From: Rhyzopertha dominica
Taxonomy: Eukaryota; Arthropoda; Insecta; Coleoptera; Bostrichidae
Length of the DNA: 64,000 nt
NCBI GenBank assembly: GCA_025024175.1
Contig: QCXZ01000064.1
Coordinates: 61,525,325 to 61,589,324, forward strand
Reading direction: 5' to 3'
Positions 23,598 to 34,807 of the stretch are shown in pieces. Made by a program: the position numbers and the translations under genes. How positions within the stretch are numbered: position 1 is the stretch's first letter; every line of letters starts with the position of its first letter. The notes under the pieces are model-generated. The model made no database searches, was not told where the DNA came from, and worked only from the letters and a program-made list of their open reading frames with translations.

Positions 23598-24921
23598 CAG
23601 GATGTTTCACGAACGATAATGACCCTGACGAAATTAAAAATGCAACCCAAAATTCATTCTGATAGCTAATGTGGTTATTTTACATAATGGTATTATTTTA
23701 AAAATAAATTGGGAATCCATGACGGCTATGCGCTATGGTTCCTGTCACTGTATTTATTAAAAGTCAAAATGTATTGAAATGGTGAAAAAAACAGATTTGA
23801 TTTTGATTTATGGTGAATGCAAGAAAAATGCTTCCGCTGCTGCCCGTTTATACAGACAACGTTTTCCAAATAGTAGAGCTCATGCCGATACAATTTTCAA
23901 AAGACTTGAAGTAACTTTAAGGACAAACTGGCCACCACTGAAAAAGTCAAGAGAAAGAACAGCAACTGGCCCTGACAATGAAATTAGAGTATTGGAAATG
24001 ATTGAAGAAAATCCTCATATTAGTCAAAGGGTAGTCTCAAGATCAACCGGTATTAGTCTGTCTTCAGTACACCGAATAATTAAAGGCAATCAGTTTCATC
24101 CGTATCACTTGCAATTGGTTCAGGCCTTAAAGGATATGGATTATCCTAAAAGACTGGTTTTTTGTAACTGTTTTCGGGAACACCAAAATTTGAATGTGAG
24201 ATTTTATGACAACATTTGCTTCTCAGATGAAGCAAGATTTTCTAATAATGGTAGAGTTAACAAACATAACATGCATTATTATGCGCAAGAAAATCCACGT
24301 TGGATTCGAGAAGGACATTCTCAAACTATCTACTCGACGAATGTCTGGTGCGGAATATTGGGGAATCAAATTATTGGGCCTTATTTTTTTCGCGATAGTT
24401 TAAGCGACATTACTTATATAATTTTTTTAAGAAACACTTTACCGGTACTTCTCTAAAATGTAAATTTAGAAGTAAGACAAGATCTATGGTTCCAACAAGA
24501 TGGGCACCTGCGCATTATCATTGAATCATCTTGATTTGGTTTTGCCTAACCGATGGATAGGAAGAGGTTCAATTAATCCTTGGCCACCGAGAAGCCCGGA
24601 CCTTACTCGTTTGGATTTTTTTCTGTGGGGAATGGTAAAAGAGCAAGTATACCAAACACCAATTGAAAGTGTAGAACATTTAGAAAATAAAATACGTGAT
24701 GCATGTAGATCCATCACTTCAGAAATGTTAATGCATGTTAAAAGATCGTTTTGGACATGAATTCAAGCTTGTGAAAACAGCGGAGGGCGACATTTTGAGC
24801 ATTTATTACATTAATGTTATTGGATAAACATTTTTCAAAAATAAAATTTATTTTACAATACCGAATTTACTTAAAGCAAATGATTGAAATTTATGTCAAA
24901 ATTTACGAATTTATACAGCTC
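23598..24921 (+). mobile_element. DD41D mariner-type element, copy D2, right end truncated
   Basis: TA at 23596-23597 precedes CAGGATGTTTCACGAACG, the same tip as in D3 (31651). Similarity with D3 runs through the transposase and ends at about 24921 (CAGCTCTCTA), where the sequence switches to unrelated DNA. The right inverted repeat is therefore missing. This is the best-preserved member of its subfamily in the window. Confidence 0.8.
23779..24814 (+). pseudogene. DD41D transposase, nearly complete, with stop and deletion
   Basis: A frame of 225 residues starts MVKKTDLILIYGECKKNASA, then AARLYRQRFP, a first helix-turn-helix. A second DNA-binding helix follows at about residues 76-105 (PHISQRVVSRSTGISLSSVH). 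The first catalytic Asp is in CFSDEARF at residue 150. VWCGILGNQIIGPYFF follows, and the frame is closed by a stop at 24454-24456. The next block, LWFQQDG, carries the second Asp but is followed by a small deletion. The third acid is in RSPDLTRLDFFLWG within 24500-24760. The original end is GRHFEHLLH with a stop at 24812. In D3 the second and third acids are 41 residues apart, which assigns the family. Confidence 0.85.
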
Positions 24922-24924
24922 TCT

Positions 24925-25205
24925 ATACTTTCCATACTTTGTGAGATGAACAGTGCCCTCTACTTCCAATATTGAAAATAACAACAGATTCTCATTTTCT
25001 GTTTTGAAAGAAAAAACAAATGAAAAATCTATCTTTACAAGCCTATAACTTCTTAAACAATCAAGATGGTACTAAGATAAATTCACCTAAATCGGTCTAA
25101 TTTAATTCCTAATTTCAGCAAACGTTAGAATATCTATCATGAAGATGCTTGTAGGACCTCAATACCTATTTCTCTCACCGATTGTATAGAGCGCCCTTGT
25201 AANAA
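24925..25205. other. AT-rich sequence, nothing recognised
   Basis: No supported feature. One undetermined base lies at about 25203. Confidence 0.35.
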
Positions 25206-25209
25206 TAAT

Positions 25210-25610
25210 ACGGCGGTAGACCGGTTACATTAACATCGGGAAGCGAGACGAACGATACCTGGCGGCGGCCATTTTGAATTTTTCACGTTTTGAATAAATA
25301 AGCTATTAAGTTTTTTGGTGGGTCGGCCGCGTAGCATCCCCCGTCGTAAATTATGTTGTTTTCGGCCGCTATTATACCACAATGGCCTGCGGAGCGGGCG
25401 CTTTTTGCCGACCCGTACAGACCGAACATAAAATTTCGAAACAATGATCGCCGTTGCGGCCGAGGTAATGGATATGTGTTACGAGCTTTTGATTGCTGGA
25501 TTATGTAACTGAGGTGGTAGAAGAAGGTGAAAATTTCGGTACACGGGTTTCGTTGTTTCGTAACTTTGTATAAGAATGTTGCATGATTTTTAATGTCCAT
25601 TTTCAGCCAC
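25210..25610. other. GC-richer non-repeat island with SOX-like motifs
   Basis: TE-free block containing CCACAATGG near 25378 and AAACAATG near 25440, both SOX-type cores. Also present are GCGGCGGCCATTTTG near 25261 and TCGTAAATTATG near 25344. A minus-strand open frame (25283-25600) has no recognisable domain. Candidate regulatory DNA. Confidence 0.3.
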
Positions 25611-26106
25611 GTTAGAGCTAGTTAATGCAATAATAGTTGCTTTTTCACTTCTTATGTTGACTTAACACATCATTCCACGTTATGCGATGCCTTACTTCCA
25701 AGTATTACCCCCTATAAATGAATTAAATGAAATTACTAACAATATCACTTTGACTACCATTTTTTTAGGTCTTTAAAGTATCAAGCAACGATCTATGAGA
25801 CTAACTTATGCAGAGGGTTTTACAGCTTGATGGTCGGCCATTCTAAACTATTGGGATTAGTGGCACGCTTCAAAGTTCCTAAATGGGCTGTATTCAAAAG
25901 AAATCTTGTTGGCTAAAATGTTAACTTTTCCACTATAAATTTTTGAAATTTGTTAGTTGTGATAATTTAGCAATCAATAAAACGTAGAAGCTTTTATAAT
26001 AAATTTTATTTAATGCAGACCTGATGCTAACTGGCGCGACCCGCGATCTATTTTTATGTGATACTTTATTGGGTTTAAATTAAAATAAATATAATAATAT
26101 ATAATA

Positions 26107-26649
26107 TGAAGTAACCAGGTATGCCATCTTCAAATTTCTGTATTTTATTCATATTGCCTCTCAAATTGTTCAGTTTATATTTCGTATCGGTTTTGGGAAT
26201 AGGGCATATATACGACGTTCGAAGGGGTAGGTTCTTAAGTGGACGAGAAACAGATGCGCTTCAGTTTCAGTGTGTTCCTTCAACTGTTCACAGGTTAGTA
26301 CTGTTTTAATTTTTAATTTTTATTGTTCGTGTTCCTTTTTCAATCACATTATGTAATTAGTTTTAAACAAGCACCATTGTCATTAAATAATTCAGTTGTT
26401 TAGCTGAAACAGTTATGTTAATTAATTAATTAGGTTAAATGCTGTATTTGGAGTCCACGGTAACATTGTAAGCTATGCTGCTGTTGTAGTCAGTTTTTTT
26501 TTAACTATTTATGTCATTTTCTTAACTGTGTTCTCGCATTCTTTGATTAGCTGTATCCACGCAGCAATAGTTATACGTGATGCTTGAAAGTAGGATGTTA
26601 GAGCCTTGGTGCATGAACTAATATTTTCTCCCGTGCTGGGCAAACATCT
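26107..26649 (+). repeat. Unclassified dispersed repeat U1, copy 2
   Basis: It matches 11176-11694 in the same orientation. This copy lies inside Sailor-like copy C5, so it arrived after C5. Immediately downstream there is about 450 bases of other sequence and then an AAT-rich tract at 27075-27110, which could be the tail of a retroposed element that includes U1. Confidence 0.7.
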
Positions 26650-27273
26650 GGTAAAAGAAAAACCAAGATTTTTGCACCAAACCATTCAACTATATAGCTG
26701 AGTTGCCTCCCGCATGGGACCTCAGTACCTGCTGACCATAGTCGGCTATGCTAACAAAAATCTCTTCAGTTTTGAATCTTGAGAGTGAAAGTGATATCGA
26801 GCACAGATCTAGAATTGACAGTTAATTCATTATTTTAAATAACAATTTTCAGCAACATTGCTACAATTTGTTAACCCTCCAAATTTGATCTTGGTTAGTA
26901 ATAAATTAATTGTTTTAAGATTGTTTTCGTATTATTTATGATAACATCAAATCTCCCTATTTACGTGAGTAACCAATGCATCGAATCGACGTTTAATTAA
27001 AATAACACAACGTAGGTAAGTACTGGACGATCACATTTCAATCTAAATCTCTACGAACCTGGGTATGTTACATTACAAATATAATAATAAATAATAATAA
27101 TAAATAAAATAAAAGCCTTTTCATGTCATAACAAATTTAATATAAAACCATACAAATTAATAAGTAGAAAATTATTTACATTTGTTAGAAAAAAATTACA
27201 ATAGTGCACAATAAAATTTATACACGGTATCGATTATGTTCATTAGAGCTTGTTAATAAGCACATTACAAGAG

Positions 27274-27925
27274 TCACAAACTAAAAAAAAAATACTCATT
27301 ATCACTTTCACTTCTAATATCACGATTAACTTCTATTATTAATTCTTGTACCTGATTCGCTCTGTACCGATTTTCAATGTCCAGTACATGCCGCACTGAA
27401 TTTCTCCATGCATCGACACTTGTTATTTCAGCTTCGTGTCTAATTTTTAGCAGCATTTCATTGCTAAATCTTCCACCGGTGTTCCCTCGTCGAATTCTTT
27501 GTTTCAACTGCCCCCATATCATTTCAATGGGATTGAAAATGCAATGATATGGCGGTAATCGTAGAATTCAGAAGCGAGAATATCAATTTTAAATTTCTTT
27601 TGTGCCAAGCACTTCCAACAATTGTTTTTTGTGTAGTCCTCTTCGAAATATAAATCTTCCTTTCTTCAAAACTCTTGAATGGTTGCCTTATTAGTTGTTG
27701 TATTTGGAATTTTATCCAGTTGCTCCGAATGGTGACTAGCGTTGTCCATGACTATGACGCTGTTTGGTGGCAATTTGGGCAATAAAATAAAATTCATATC
27801 AGAATGATAATCGGCGCTTGCTTCTTTTAAGTTTTTACATCCAAGATACAGGGCTCCAGGAACGAAACCATTTTCACCTGCGTATAAAATCGTTATTCTT
27901 TTTCCTTTTGACGCCGGAATATTGA
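27274..27925 (-). pseudogene. Sailor-like transposase fragment, extended upstream
   Basis: This copy reaches further towards the N-terminus than the others. On the minus strand it reads SGKCNLNIPASKGKRITILY, then AGENGFVPGALYLG, then NLKEASADYHSDMN, the middle part of the catalytic core. After a deletion of the EEVFENWFKN part comes ILLPKLPPNSVIVMDNA with the second Asp. Frameshifts near 27560 and 27680 separate this from the last block (27274-27522), MIWGQLKQRIRRGNTGGRF. The third acid lies just before MIW. The first Asp is not present, because similarity ends at about 27957. Inactive. Confidence 0.75.
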
Positions 27926-27957
27926 GGTTGCACTTCCCTGAGTCATCAGTTACAGAA

Positions 27958-28640
27958 GCTTATGTGGAAGATAGTATAGAAAATAAAGTAAAAATTTCAA
28001 AGAGAATTTTTACTAATTCAACTGAGCAGCAATCTTCGATCATCTCTGCACCGTCAACATCGACAGTATCCGAAACATTAAGTGGAGAAATGAACTCCAA
28101 TTTATCAGTTTCTGAGTCACTTTGCACATCTTTTGGTATAGTGTTTAAATAATTTAAGCAATTGTACACTTAACATTTATCCTAATAAATTAATGCACAA
28201 AGTGTTGCTAACAAGAAAGTCCCACTTTTCTTAACTACTTTGTGTTAAACAATATTGTCCATTTCTATAAAATACACGAAAAACTATATTTAATTAAGAT
28301 TTGTAAAATTTTGCCCACGCGTCTTATTATTACGTGGGTGAAAAGTATCAAATATTTGTTACAGAGATTTTGTGTTATGTAAAGAATCAAATCAAAAACT
28401 GGAAATATATTACTTTTATTGAAATACAACAAATACTTAATACATGTAAACAATATGAATGATACACAGTGAATGCTCGATATATATTTCTCATACACGT
28501 AAAACTGCAATAACCTGTATAATTAGCTAAACGGTCATGTAAAAAGTGAAATGTTAAAAAGCCTACTATTGATTTTCGAATAATTTATGTAAATTCTAGA
28601 AATGCATATTGTAAATAAATCAAGCATATAGTTAGATGGG
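27958..28640. other. AT-rich sequence with an acidic open frame of unknown meaning
   Basis: A minus-strand frame at 27960-28169 (IPKDVQSDSETDKLEFI and following) is in the same frame as the C5 transposase fragment but separated from it by a stop. It does not resemble a transposase N-terminus. The plus strand is also open (27922-28152). A CCCACG/CGTGGG hairpin lies at 28315-28338. I cannot assign a function. Confidence 0.3.
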
Positions 28641-28645
28641 CGCAT

Positions 28646-30698
28646 TATAGTTGGGCCAAAAACTTTATCGCTCTTTGATCTGCCATTGAGTTGGGCCAGA
28701 AGGATGCGGACGGTGGATTATGAACCTCCCGCTGATAGTTATCGATAACGAATCCTTATCAGATCCTGCTACCTGATACTACTTAGAAAAGTAGGTAATT
28801 TAAACGCAAATATTTTGTGCCTGTGGACCCAGTAGATCACGAAACACAATTAAGATGGGTGGGACTTATTTGAAAAATGTAAAATATTATTGGACAACTT
28901 GTCCATAATGTCCTAAAAAATTTGTTAAAGAGGGTGGTTACCTGCACATTCATACCGGCGAAATGGAAGTTGTATTCATGCAAAGTGAAAACGGCAAAAA
29001 ACTGTTGGTGGTGAATAACTACAAGTTTTGAATCGCAAACGTGCTGAAAAACGGAACTGTGCGTTGGAGGTGTACAAATAAAACATCGAAATGTCCCGCA
29101 AAAATCTACACGTCGGCTGGGAATGAGATCTTGGACTCCGAATTATCTCACAATCACAAAGAAGACATAAACCTGCACAGACAGATTGTCAACAACAGTG
29201 TGAAAAGGAAAGCTCTAGAAAATGTACTGGCATAAGCACTAACATAACGACTTACGATATGGAACTTGTAAGACATAATATATGGATGTGCAGAAGGAAG
29301 TTAACTCCAAATCTACCCAAAACGCAAAAAGACGTTTTCGAAGCAGTAAACACTTTGGCACCTATGACAGATAAAGAAGAATCATTTGTCTTGACAAATA
29401 ATGCAGACCAAGGTATCATCATTTTTGCTCCTTATAGCAATCTTTACTTTTTATGTTGTACTGAAACTCTGTATATGGACGGCATATTTGATTTTTGTCC
29501 GAAACTTTTTACACAACTCTTTACAATTCATGGATACAAGAATGGGCATTACGTTCCATTGGTATTTTGCTTGCTTCCGGATAAAAAGCAATCCACATAT
29601 GAAACATGTTTGAATATGTTGTGTCAGAAGTGCATGTGAAAGTTACTAACAATTTTATTCTAAAAGTGTAGTGATTGATTTTGAAACTGCAATCCACAAT
29701 GCTATTATGGATACGTGGGAGGAAGCTAGAGTAAGTGGATGCCGATTCCATCTTTCACAGGCATGGTATCGAAAAATTCACTCGCTTGGACTGTCACAAG
29801 ATTATAAAAACCACACGGAAGTTGGCAAAATGTTAAGATATTGTTTTGGACTTCAGTTTCTTGATTGTGATGAAGTGGGTGACGCATTCGCATTCGATTT
29901 AATTCCACTCATGCCAAAACATTCGATACTTCAAGAGTTTTGCGACTATTTAGTGGACAATTACATCAGCGAAAATGCCAAATTTACTCCAAATATTTGG
30001 GCAAGTTCATCTGCCTCCTCTTGCAGAACAACCAATGCATGTGAGTCATTTCATTCAAGATTTAATAAAAGTTTTTATTCGCCTCATCCAAATATTTTTC
30101 AATTTGTTGATAGTTTGTTGAATTTTCAAAGTGAAGTTTATGTTAAAATAAACACATCCAACATTCCAAAAAGTTGTTAGGCGTACTGTAAAATTAAAGC
30201 AAGATTATCTTGAAGTCAAAATTAATAACTACAAACAAAATCTCATAGACAGGCTGACATTTGTAAAAAGTGTTTCATTTAAATACGCGCCAAATATGTA
30301 AATATTTTTTATACCCTATTGTACATACATATATGTTAATATTGTGTTATCACGTATAAATATAGGTTCTTATTTTTGTAAATTTGTAAATATTTTTATA
30401 CTTTACTTTACTTACTTTACTTACACACGTTATTATTGTAACGTGTAAATATAAGTTTGTATTAAAACTTGAAAATTGTTTTATTTTATTCCTTTAAGCG
30501 TGTTTGCTAGGAAAAAAAGCCGTAGCAATCACATTAATAAGTTACACACATCACATAAATTAAGGTCTTTCCTAATTTGCTAAAAATGGTCCATCACCCG
30601 CTGTTCGGGCAAAGCAGATTATTGGCCCAACTATATTGCGGGATTAGTTGACCCGCTCAGTCAGAGAAGGGTTAGATAGGTAGACTGGCCCAACTATA
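28646..30698 (+). mobile_element. Mutator-like (MULE) element with FLYWCH transposase, copy 1
   Basis: The outer tips TATAGTTGGGCCA (28646-28658) and TGGCCCAACTATA (30686-30698) are perfect inverses. A second inner copy of the motif lies at 28688-28698 (GAGTTGGGCCA) and 30623-30635 (TGGCCCAACTATA), so each end carries a doubled motif. The FLYWCH-plus-MULE coding region is between them. A clean 9-bp target duplication was not found, which may reflect age or a misplaced outer edge. Confidence 0.8.
28963..30301 (+). pseudogene. MULE transposase with N-terminal FLYWCH domain
   Basis: Translation from the Met at 28963 gives MEVVFMQSENGKKLLVVNNY, then an in-frame TGA at 29029. The FLYWCH zinc-binding domain continues after it (VRWRCTNKTSKCPAKIYT, then ELSHNHKED), with Cys, Cys, His, His in the expected order. 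A frameshift near 29240 leads to the DDE core: YMDGIFDFCPKLFTQLFTIH (Asp1), then GHYVPLVFCLLPDKK. After another shift comes VIDFETAIHNA (Asp2), the GCRFHLSQAWYRKI block and TTNACESFHSRF (Glu). A final shift near 30150 restores FVKSVSFKYAPNM before the stop. All catalytic residues are visible, but at least three frame breaks and one stop make it inactive. Relatives: 48720-49560 and 51941-54600. Confidence 0.85.
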
Positions 30699-30699
30699 C

Positions 30700-31648
30700 G
30701 ACTCCGAGTTAGATAAGTAAATAAGGATACATTTGAATGAAAATACCAAATTAGGCTTAATAGTAAAGTGCGGGATGTCGGTATGTTCTTTAATCGCAAA
30801 TATAAAATTGTTTATGCTGGTATTTTTTTTTGTTGAAATAAAAGAAATGCACTTCTAATTTAAATTTATAACTATCTTCTCCACTGGTAGTTTCCTTCAC
30901 TTACATTATCTACCTGTACCTGCTTTTGTTAAGCTCAATTGTTTAAGACAATTCAGAACGCTTATACTAAATTTTTAGGCAGTCGACATCATTCTAGCGA
31001 CATAATTACGCTGAATGTTCCTACCAGATTACCCAGTAATAACGTTTTTATGTTTACACCGCCATTTCTAGAACTGCAAACAAGGAACGCGGTGCAGCAA
31101 TAATCGTTCGCTTTGTTCTGCGCTGTCGGTAATGAGCGAACGAATGGGCCGATTAATTTGCCTTTAGCTCATGGAAATGACATTTATTATTCGAATTAAG
31201 CATGCAAATGGGGTACTTCGCTCTGATGTGTGTGCGTATTATGCATTCATGTTTGAACTTTTCATTATGAAAGCTTTCTGTGAAAACGAGTTAAATCAAC
31301 ATGCAAACGACCGAATCTGTACTTTATGGGAAGTGCTTAAAATTGTTGACATTGCTTTGTGGCACTTGTGAAGTTTGTTTAGAAAACTTGGATGGCCTTA
31401 TATTATCCATCAGGTCATTGTTTCGGAAGAAGGTGTTTTTCTCAAATTGTTTAATGTGTGCCTTATACTCGTATGTAGCTGTAGCAGACGCATTGCAGAT
31501 CATAAGTATAAATCTCTCTATGATTTCGTGATCTTGCATTTTGCATCTTCTTGTATTATCCCCTCCCTCCTCGCGGAAGGTCCAATTATTTTTATCTTGC
31601 CTTCTTCTGTTTCTGCTTGTTTGTGTTTGTTTTAATATGAAAAATATA
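30700..31648. other. Non-repeat sequence, nothing recognised
   Basis: Short frames on both strands at 31171-31653 overlap one another and carry no domain. Confidence 0.35.
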
Positions 31649-31650
31649 TA

Positions 31651-33097
31651 CACGATGTTTCACGAATGATAATGACCCTGACGAAATTAAAAATGCAAAC
31701 CAAAATACATTCTCATAGCCAATGTGGTTAATTTACATAATGGTATCATTTTAAAAATAAATTGGAAATCCATGACGGCTATGCGCTATAGTTCCTATCC
31801 CTGTATTGATTAAAAGTCAAAATGTATTCAAATGATGAAAAAACAGATATAATTTTGATTTATGGTGAATATAGAAAAATGCTTCTGCTACTGCCCGTTT
31901 ACACAGACAACGTTTTCCAAATAGAAGAGCTCCTGTCGATACAATTTTCAAGAGACTTGAATTAACTTTAAGGGCAAACTGGCCACCACTGAAAAAGTCA
32001 AGAGAAAGAACAGCAACAGGCCCTGACAATGAAATTAGAGTATTGGAAATGATTGACGAAAATCCTCATATTAGTCAAAGGATAGTCTCAAGAGCAACCG
32101 GTATTAGTCTGTCTTCAGTACACCGAATAATTAAAGGCAATCAATTTCATCCGTATCACTTGCAATTGGTTCAGGCCTTAAAGGAGACAGATTATCCTAA
32201 AAGACTGGGTTTTTTGTAACCTTTTTCGGGAACACCTAAATTTGAATGTGATATTTTATGACAACATTTGCTTCTCAGATAAAGCAAGATTTTCTAATAA
32301 TGGTTGAGTTAACAAAAATAACATGCATTATTATGCGCAAGAAAATCCACGTTGGATTCGAGAAGGACATTTTCAAACTATCTACTCGACGAATGTCTGG
32401 TGCGGAATATTGGGGAATCAAATTGTTGGGCCTTATTTTTTCGCGATAGTTTAAACGGTAATACTTATCTAAATTTTTTAAGAAACACTTTACCGGTACT
32501 TCTCCAAAATGTAAATTTACATGTAAAACAAGATCTATGGTTCCAACAAGATGGGGCACCTGCGCATTATGATAGAATAGTGCGAAATCATTTTGATTTG
32601 GTTTTGTCTAACCGATGGATAGGAAGAGGTTCAATTAATCCTTGGCCACCGAGAAGTCCGGACCTTACTCCTTTGGATTTCTTTCAGTGGGGAATGGTAA
32701 AAGAGCAAGTATACCAAACACCAATTAAAAGTGTAGAACATTTAGAAAATAAAATACGTGATGCATGTAGATCCATCACTCCATAAATATTAATGCATGT
32801 TAAAAGATCGTTTTGGGCACGAATTCAAGCTTGTGGAAACAGCGGAGGGTGACATTTTGAGCATTTATTACATTAATATTATTGAATAAACATTTTTCGA
32901 AAATAAGATTTGTTTTACAATACCGAATTTACTTAAAGCAAATGATTGAAGCTTATGTCCAAATTTACTAATTTATACAGCTCTCTACGTTTTATATTTT
33001 TGAAGACGATGAACAATTATCAATGTTACCTCTGCAAATGTATTTTGGGTTGCATTTTTAATTTCGTCTGGGTCATTATCATTCGTGAAACATNCTG
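31651..33097 (+). mobile_element. DD41D mariner-type element, copy D3, both ends present
   Basis: TA flanks the element at 31649-31650 and 33098-33099. The left tip CACGATGTTTCACGAATGAT and the right tip are inverted copies, and the similarity continues about 60 bases inward (AATGACCCTGACGAAATT, then AAAAATGC). Total length is 1447 bases. It belongs to the same subfamily as D2 and supplies the right end that D2 lacks. Confidence 0.9.
31832..32876 (+). pseudogene. DD41D transposase, frameshifted
   Basis: The start at 31832 aligns with that of D2 but loses a base within the first six codons, and several more frame breaks follow. Readable parts are RVLEMIDENPHISQRIVSRA (second DNA-binding helix) and the C-terminal frame 32352-32786. 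That frame holds LWFQQDGAPAHYDRIVRNHF (Asp2) and RSPDLTPLDFFQWG (Asp3), with exactly 41 residues between them. The first catalytic Asp appears changed to Lys (CFSDKARF). The stop corresponding to the D2 ending is at 32874. Inactive. Confidence 0.85.
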
Positions 33098-33099
33098 TA

Positions 33100-33525
33100 T
33101 AACCCCACATGTTTATACTTCGTTATTATTTATTAACTGTCATTGTGTTGTAACAATTGTGTTAAAAATGTCTCGTGGAAGGTATCTGAGTGACATGGCT
33201 TGACATTGGCTTTTTGAAATGAAGGCTTTAGTCCTGTATAGGATAATGAGAAGATGATAGAGGTGCAGATGGCATCTGAATGTCCAAGGCAGCATTGTAT
33301 AGANCTTCAGTAACTAAAGGAGAGGGGTCACCACCTATCATCAGAGCTGTGCCTACTATTTGTGTAAAAACAAGGCCAAGGATTCCATCATAATTGTTGC
33401 GTATATCGTTATCTCAATAGATCTCTGCTAAGCTACCGATAAGCTCAGAAAACTTTTCAAATATAGAGCTTATCCTCTATCTTTTAAGATTTGGTAGAGC
33501 TCTAACGTGGTTCTCGCATTAAGTT
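33100..33525. other. Non-repeat sequence with a possible Tc-type N-terminal remnant
   Basis: At 33169 a Met begins MSRGRYLSDMA before a stop, reminiscent of the first residues of some Tc-type transposases. The following sequence is too degraded to confirm this. Confidence 0.2.
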
Positions 33526-33529
33526 TGTT

Positions 33530-34030
33530 CCATATTCCTGTATTGATGATGCCCCATACAACAGCGGTCGAAACTTCCAAAACAAGTCCCAAAACAACAC
33601 GGCAAAATCCCGTGTGTTTTCCCAGGTATCTTCAAAACGCTCTCCGACTAAACGGGTGGCATCCCCCGTGAGGATTTGCAACCCCTCCCGCAGACTAGCA
33701 CAGCTCTGTGTAAATACATACGTTTCCGGAGATAGCCGGATTTAAATGCGTATAAAACGTTTGAATATTTCAGCTTTTAGTTGGCTAATTAATGCGAGCT
33801 CGCGTCCGCCCCGATAAGCTCGGTGGTTTATGGTCCCCGCCGGCTGTTAGTTATCCACTGTACATGTCATTAAAACGTAAGGGTTGTTCGTTACTTCCAG
33901 CCTTGATTTACGGGGTAATTCGTGCAGCTCCTCTTGTCAGAGAGCGTGATTTAATGTGCCGGGGTGGATGTTGCGCGGTTTCAACTGTCTATTGGTCAGC
34001 GCGAGCTACCCTCGGGTAGGTGGTCTGATA
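33530..34030. other. GC-richer non-repeat island with homeodomain-like motifs
   Basis: TE-free block with CTAATTAATG near 33784, GTTTATGGTCC near 33826, TGATTTACGG near 33904 and CTATTGGTC near 33989. The open frame at 33792-34019 has no domain. Candidate enhancer-like conserved DNA by composition and motif content only. Confidence 0.3.
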
Positions 34031-34738
34031 CCAGGTCTGGAGAGCCCAACGGTGACTGAATTTTTGACTTAAACTCAGTTTTGATTCATGCGATGGATAC
34101 CTTAGATGACCAGTGTTCTTCATACGTTACGATTAAGAGCTAGATGGTATAGACTTTTAGAGATGAAGATCAGAAATCTCGTCAGATTATTGCAACAATT
34201 GGAATAATACCAAAAATTTGTTAAAATAAACCTAACAAATTATACGTTTTCTTAATCAAAATTGGTCTTTTCAACCATAGCAAAGCCAACTATGGTTTAT
34301 TCCATTTTAAAAAATGCAGGTTTGTGTTATATCTCTAAAATGTGACCCCCTAAAAAATTCTGAGTATGCCACTGGATTCAGAATAAAAATATCTATAAAA
34401 AAATGTCTCTAGAGTTTTTTCGTATCCAGATAGCCAATAGAGATATTGAAAACTGAATAAATGTTACATTTTCCAACAATTGGCTATAACTTTAAAACAA
34501 AAGACGATACAAAAATGTAGTTCAACTCACAACAAAAGGTAATACAGTAATACCGAAACCGCAACGCTCTAGCATTAATAGTTACCCTACAATTACAACG
34601 AAACTGGGACACCCTGTACATCAAAAAATGATTAAAAAACCCATTGTAGGTCAGACAAAAAACAAGCAAGTGAAAATACTGACAGAACGCAGTAAAATAA
34701 TGAAGCTACTTAATCAAGGAAGTTAAACAAGTTGTACA
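34031..34738. other. AT-rich sequence with an isolated transposon tip
   Basis: At 34601-34618 the minus strand begins ACAGGGTGTCCCAGTTTC, a sequence typical of DNA-transposon ends. No partner end or transposase could be assigned. Otherwise nothing is recognised. Confidence 0.35.
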
Positions 34739-34807
34739 GAAGACAGAATGCTTCTAATGAATTTTTGAGTTCATCTATGGTGGCATACTGTCGGTTATCC
34801 GCATATA

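Larger units (their letters stand above)
25776..27957 (-). mobile_element. Sailor-like element copy C5, split by about 1 kb of other repeat
   Basis: The 3' end starts next to TA at 25774-25775 with AAGTATCAAGCAACGATC and runs to about 26084. The element resumes at about 27110 (AAAGCCTTTTCATGTCATAAC) and continues into the transposase. C3 and C4 show the uninterrupted arrangement TTTAAATTTTCCGATG between these parts. The 5' part after about 27957 is lost. The intervening DNA contains repeat U1 and an AAT-rich tail. Confidence 0.75.

Noticed and set aside
31324..31653. Overlapping frames on three phases before D3
   Set aside because: No family motif and mutual overlap; most likely non-coding.
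33169..33420. Possible Tc-type transposase N-terminus (MSRGRYLSDMA)
   Set aside because: Only about eleven residues match before a stop, and the downstream sequence is too degraded to confirm.
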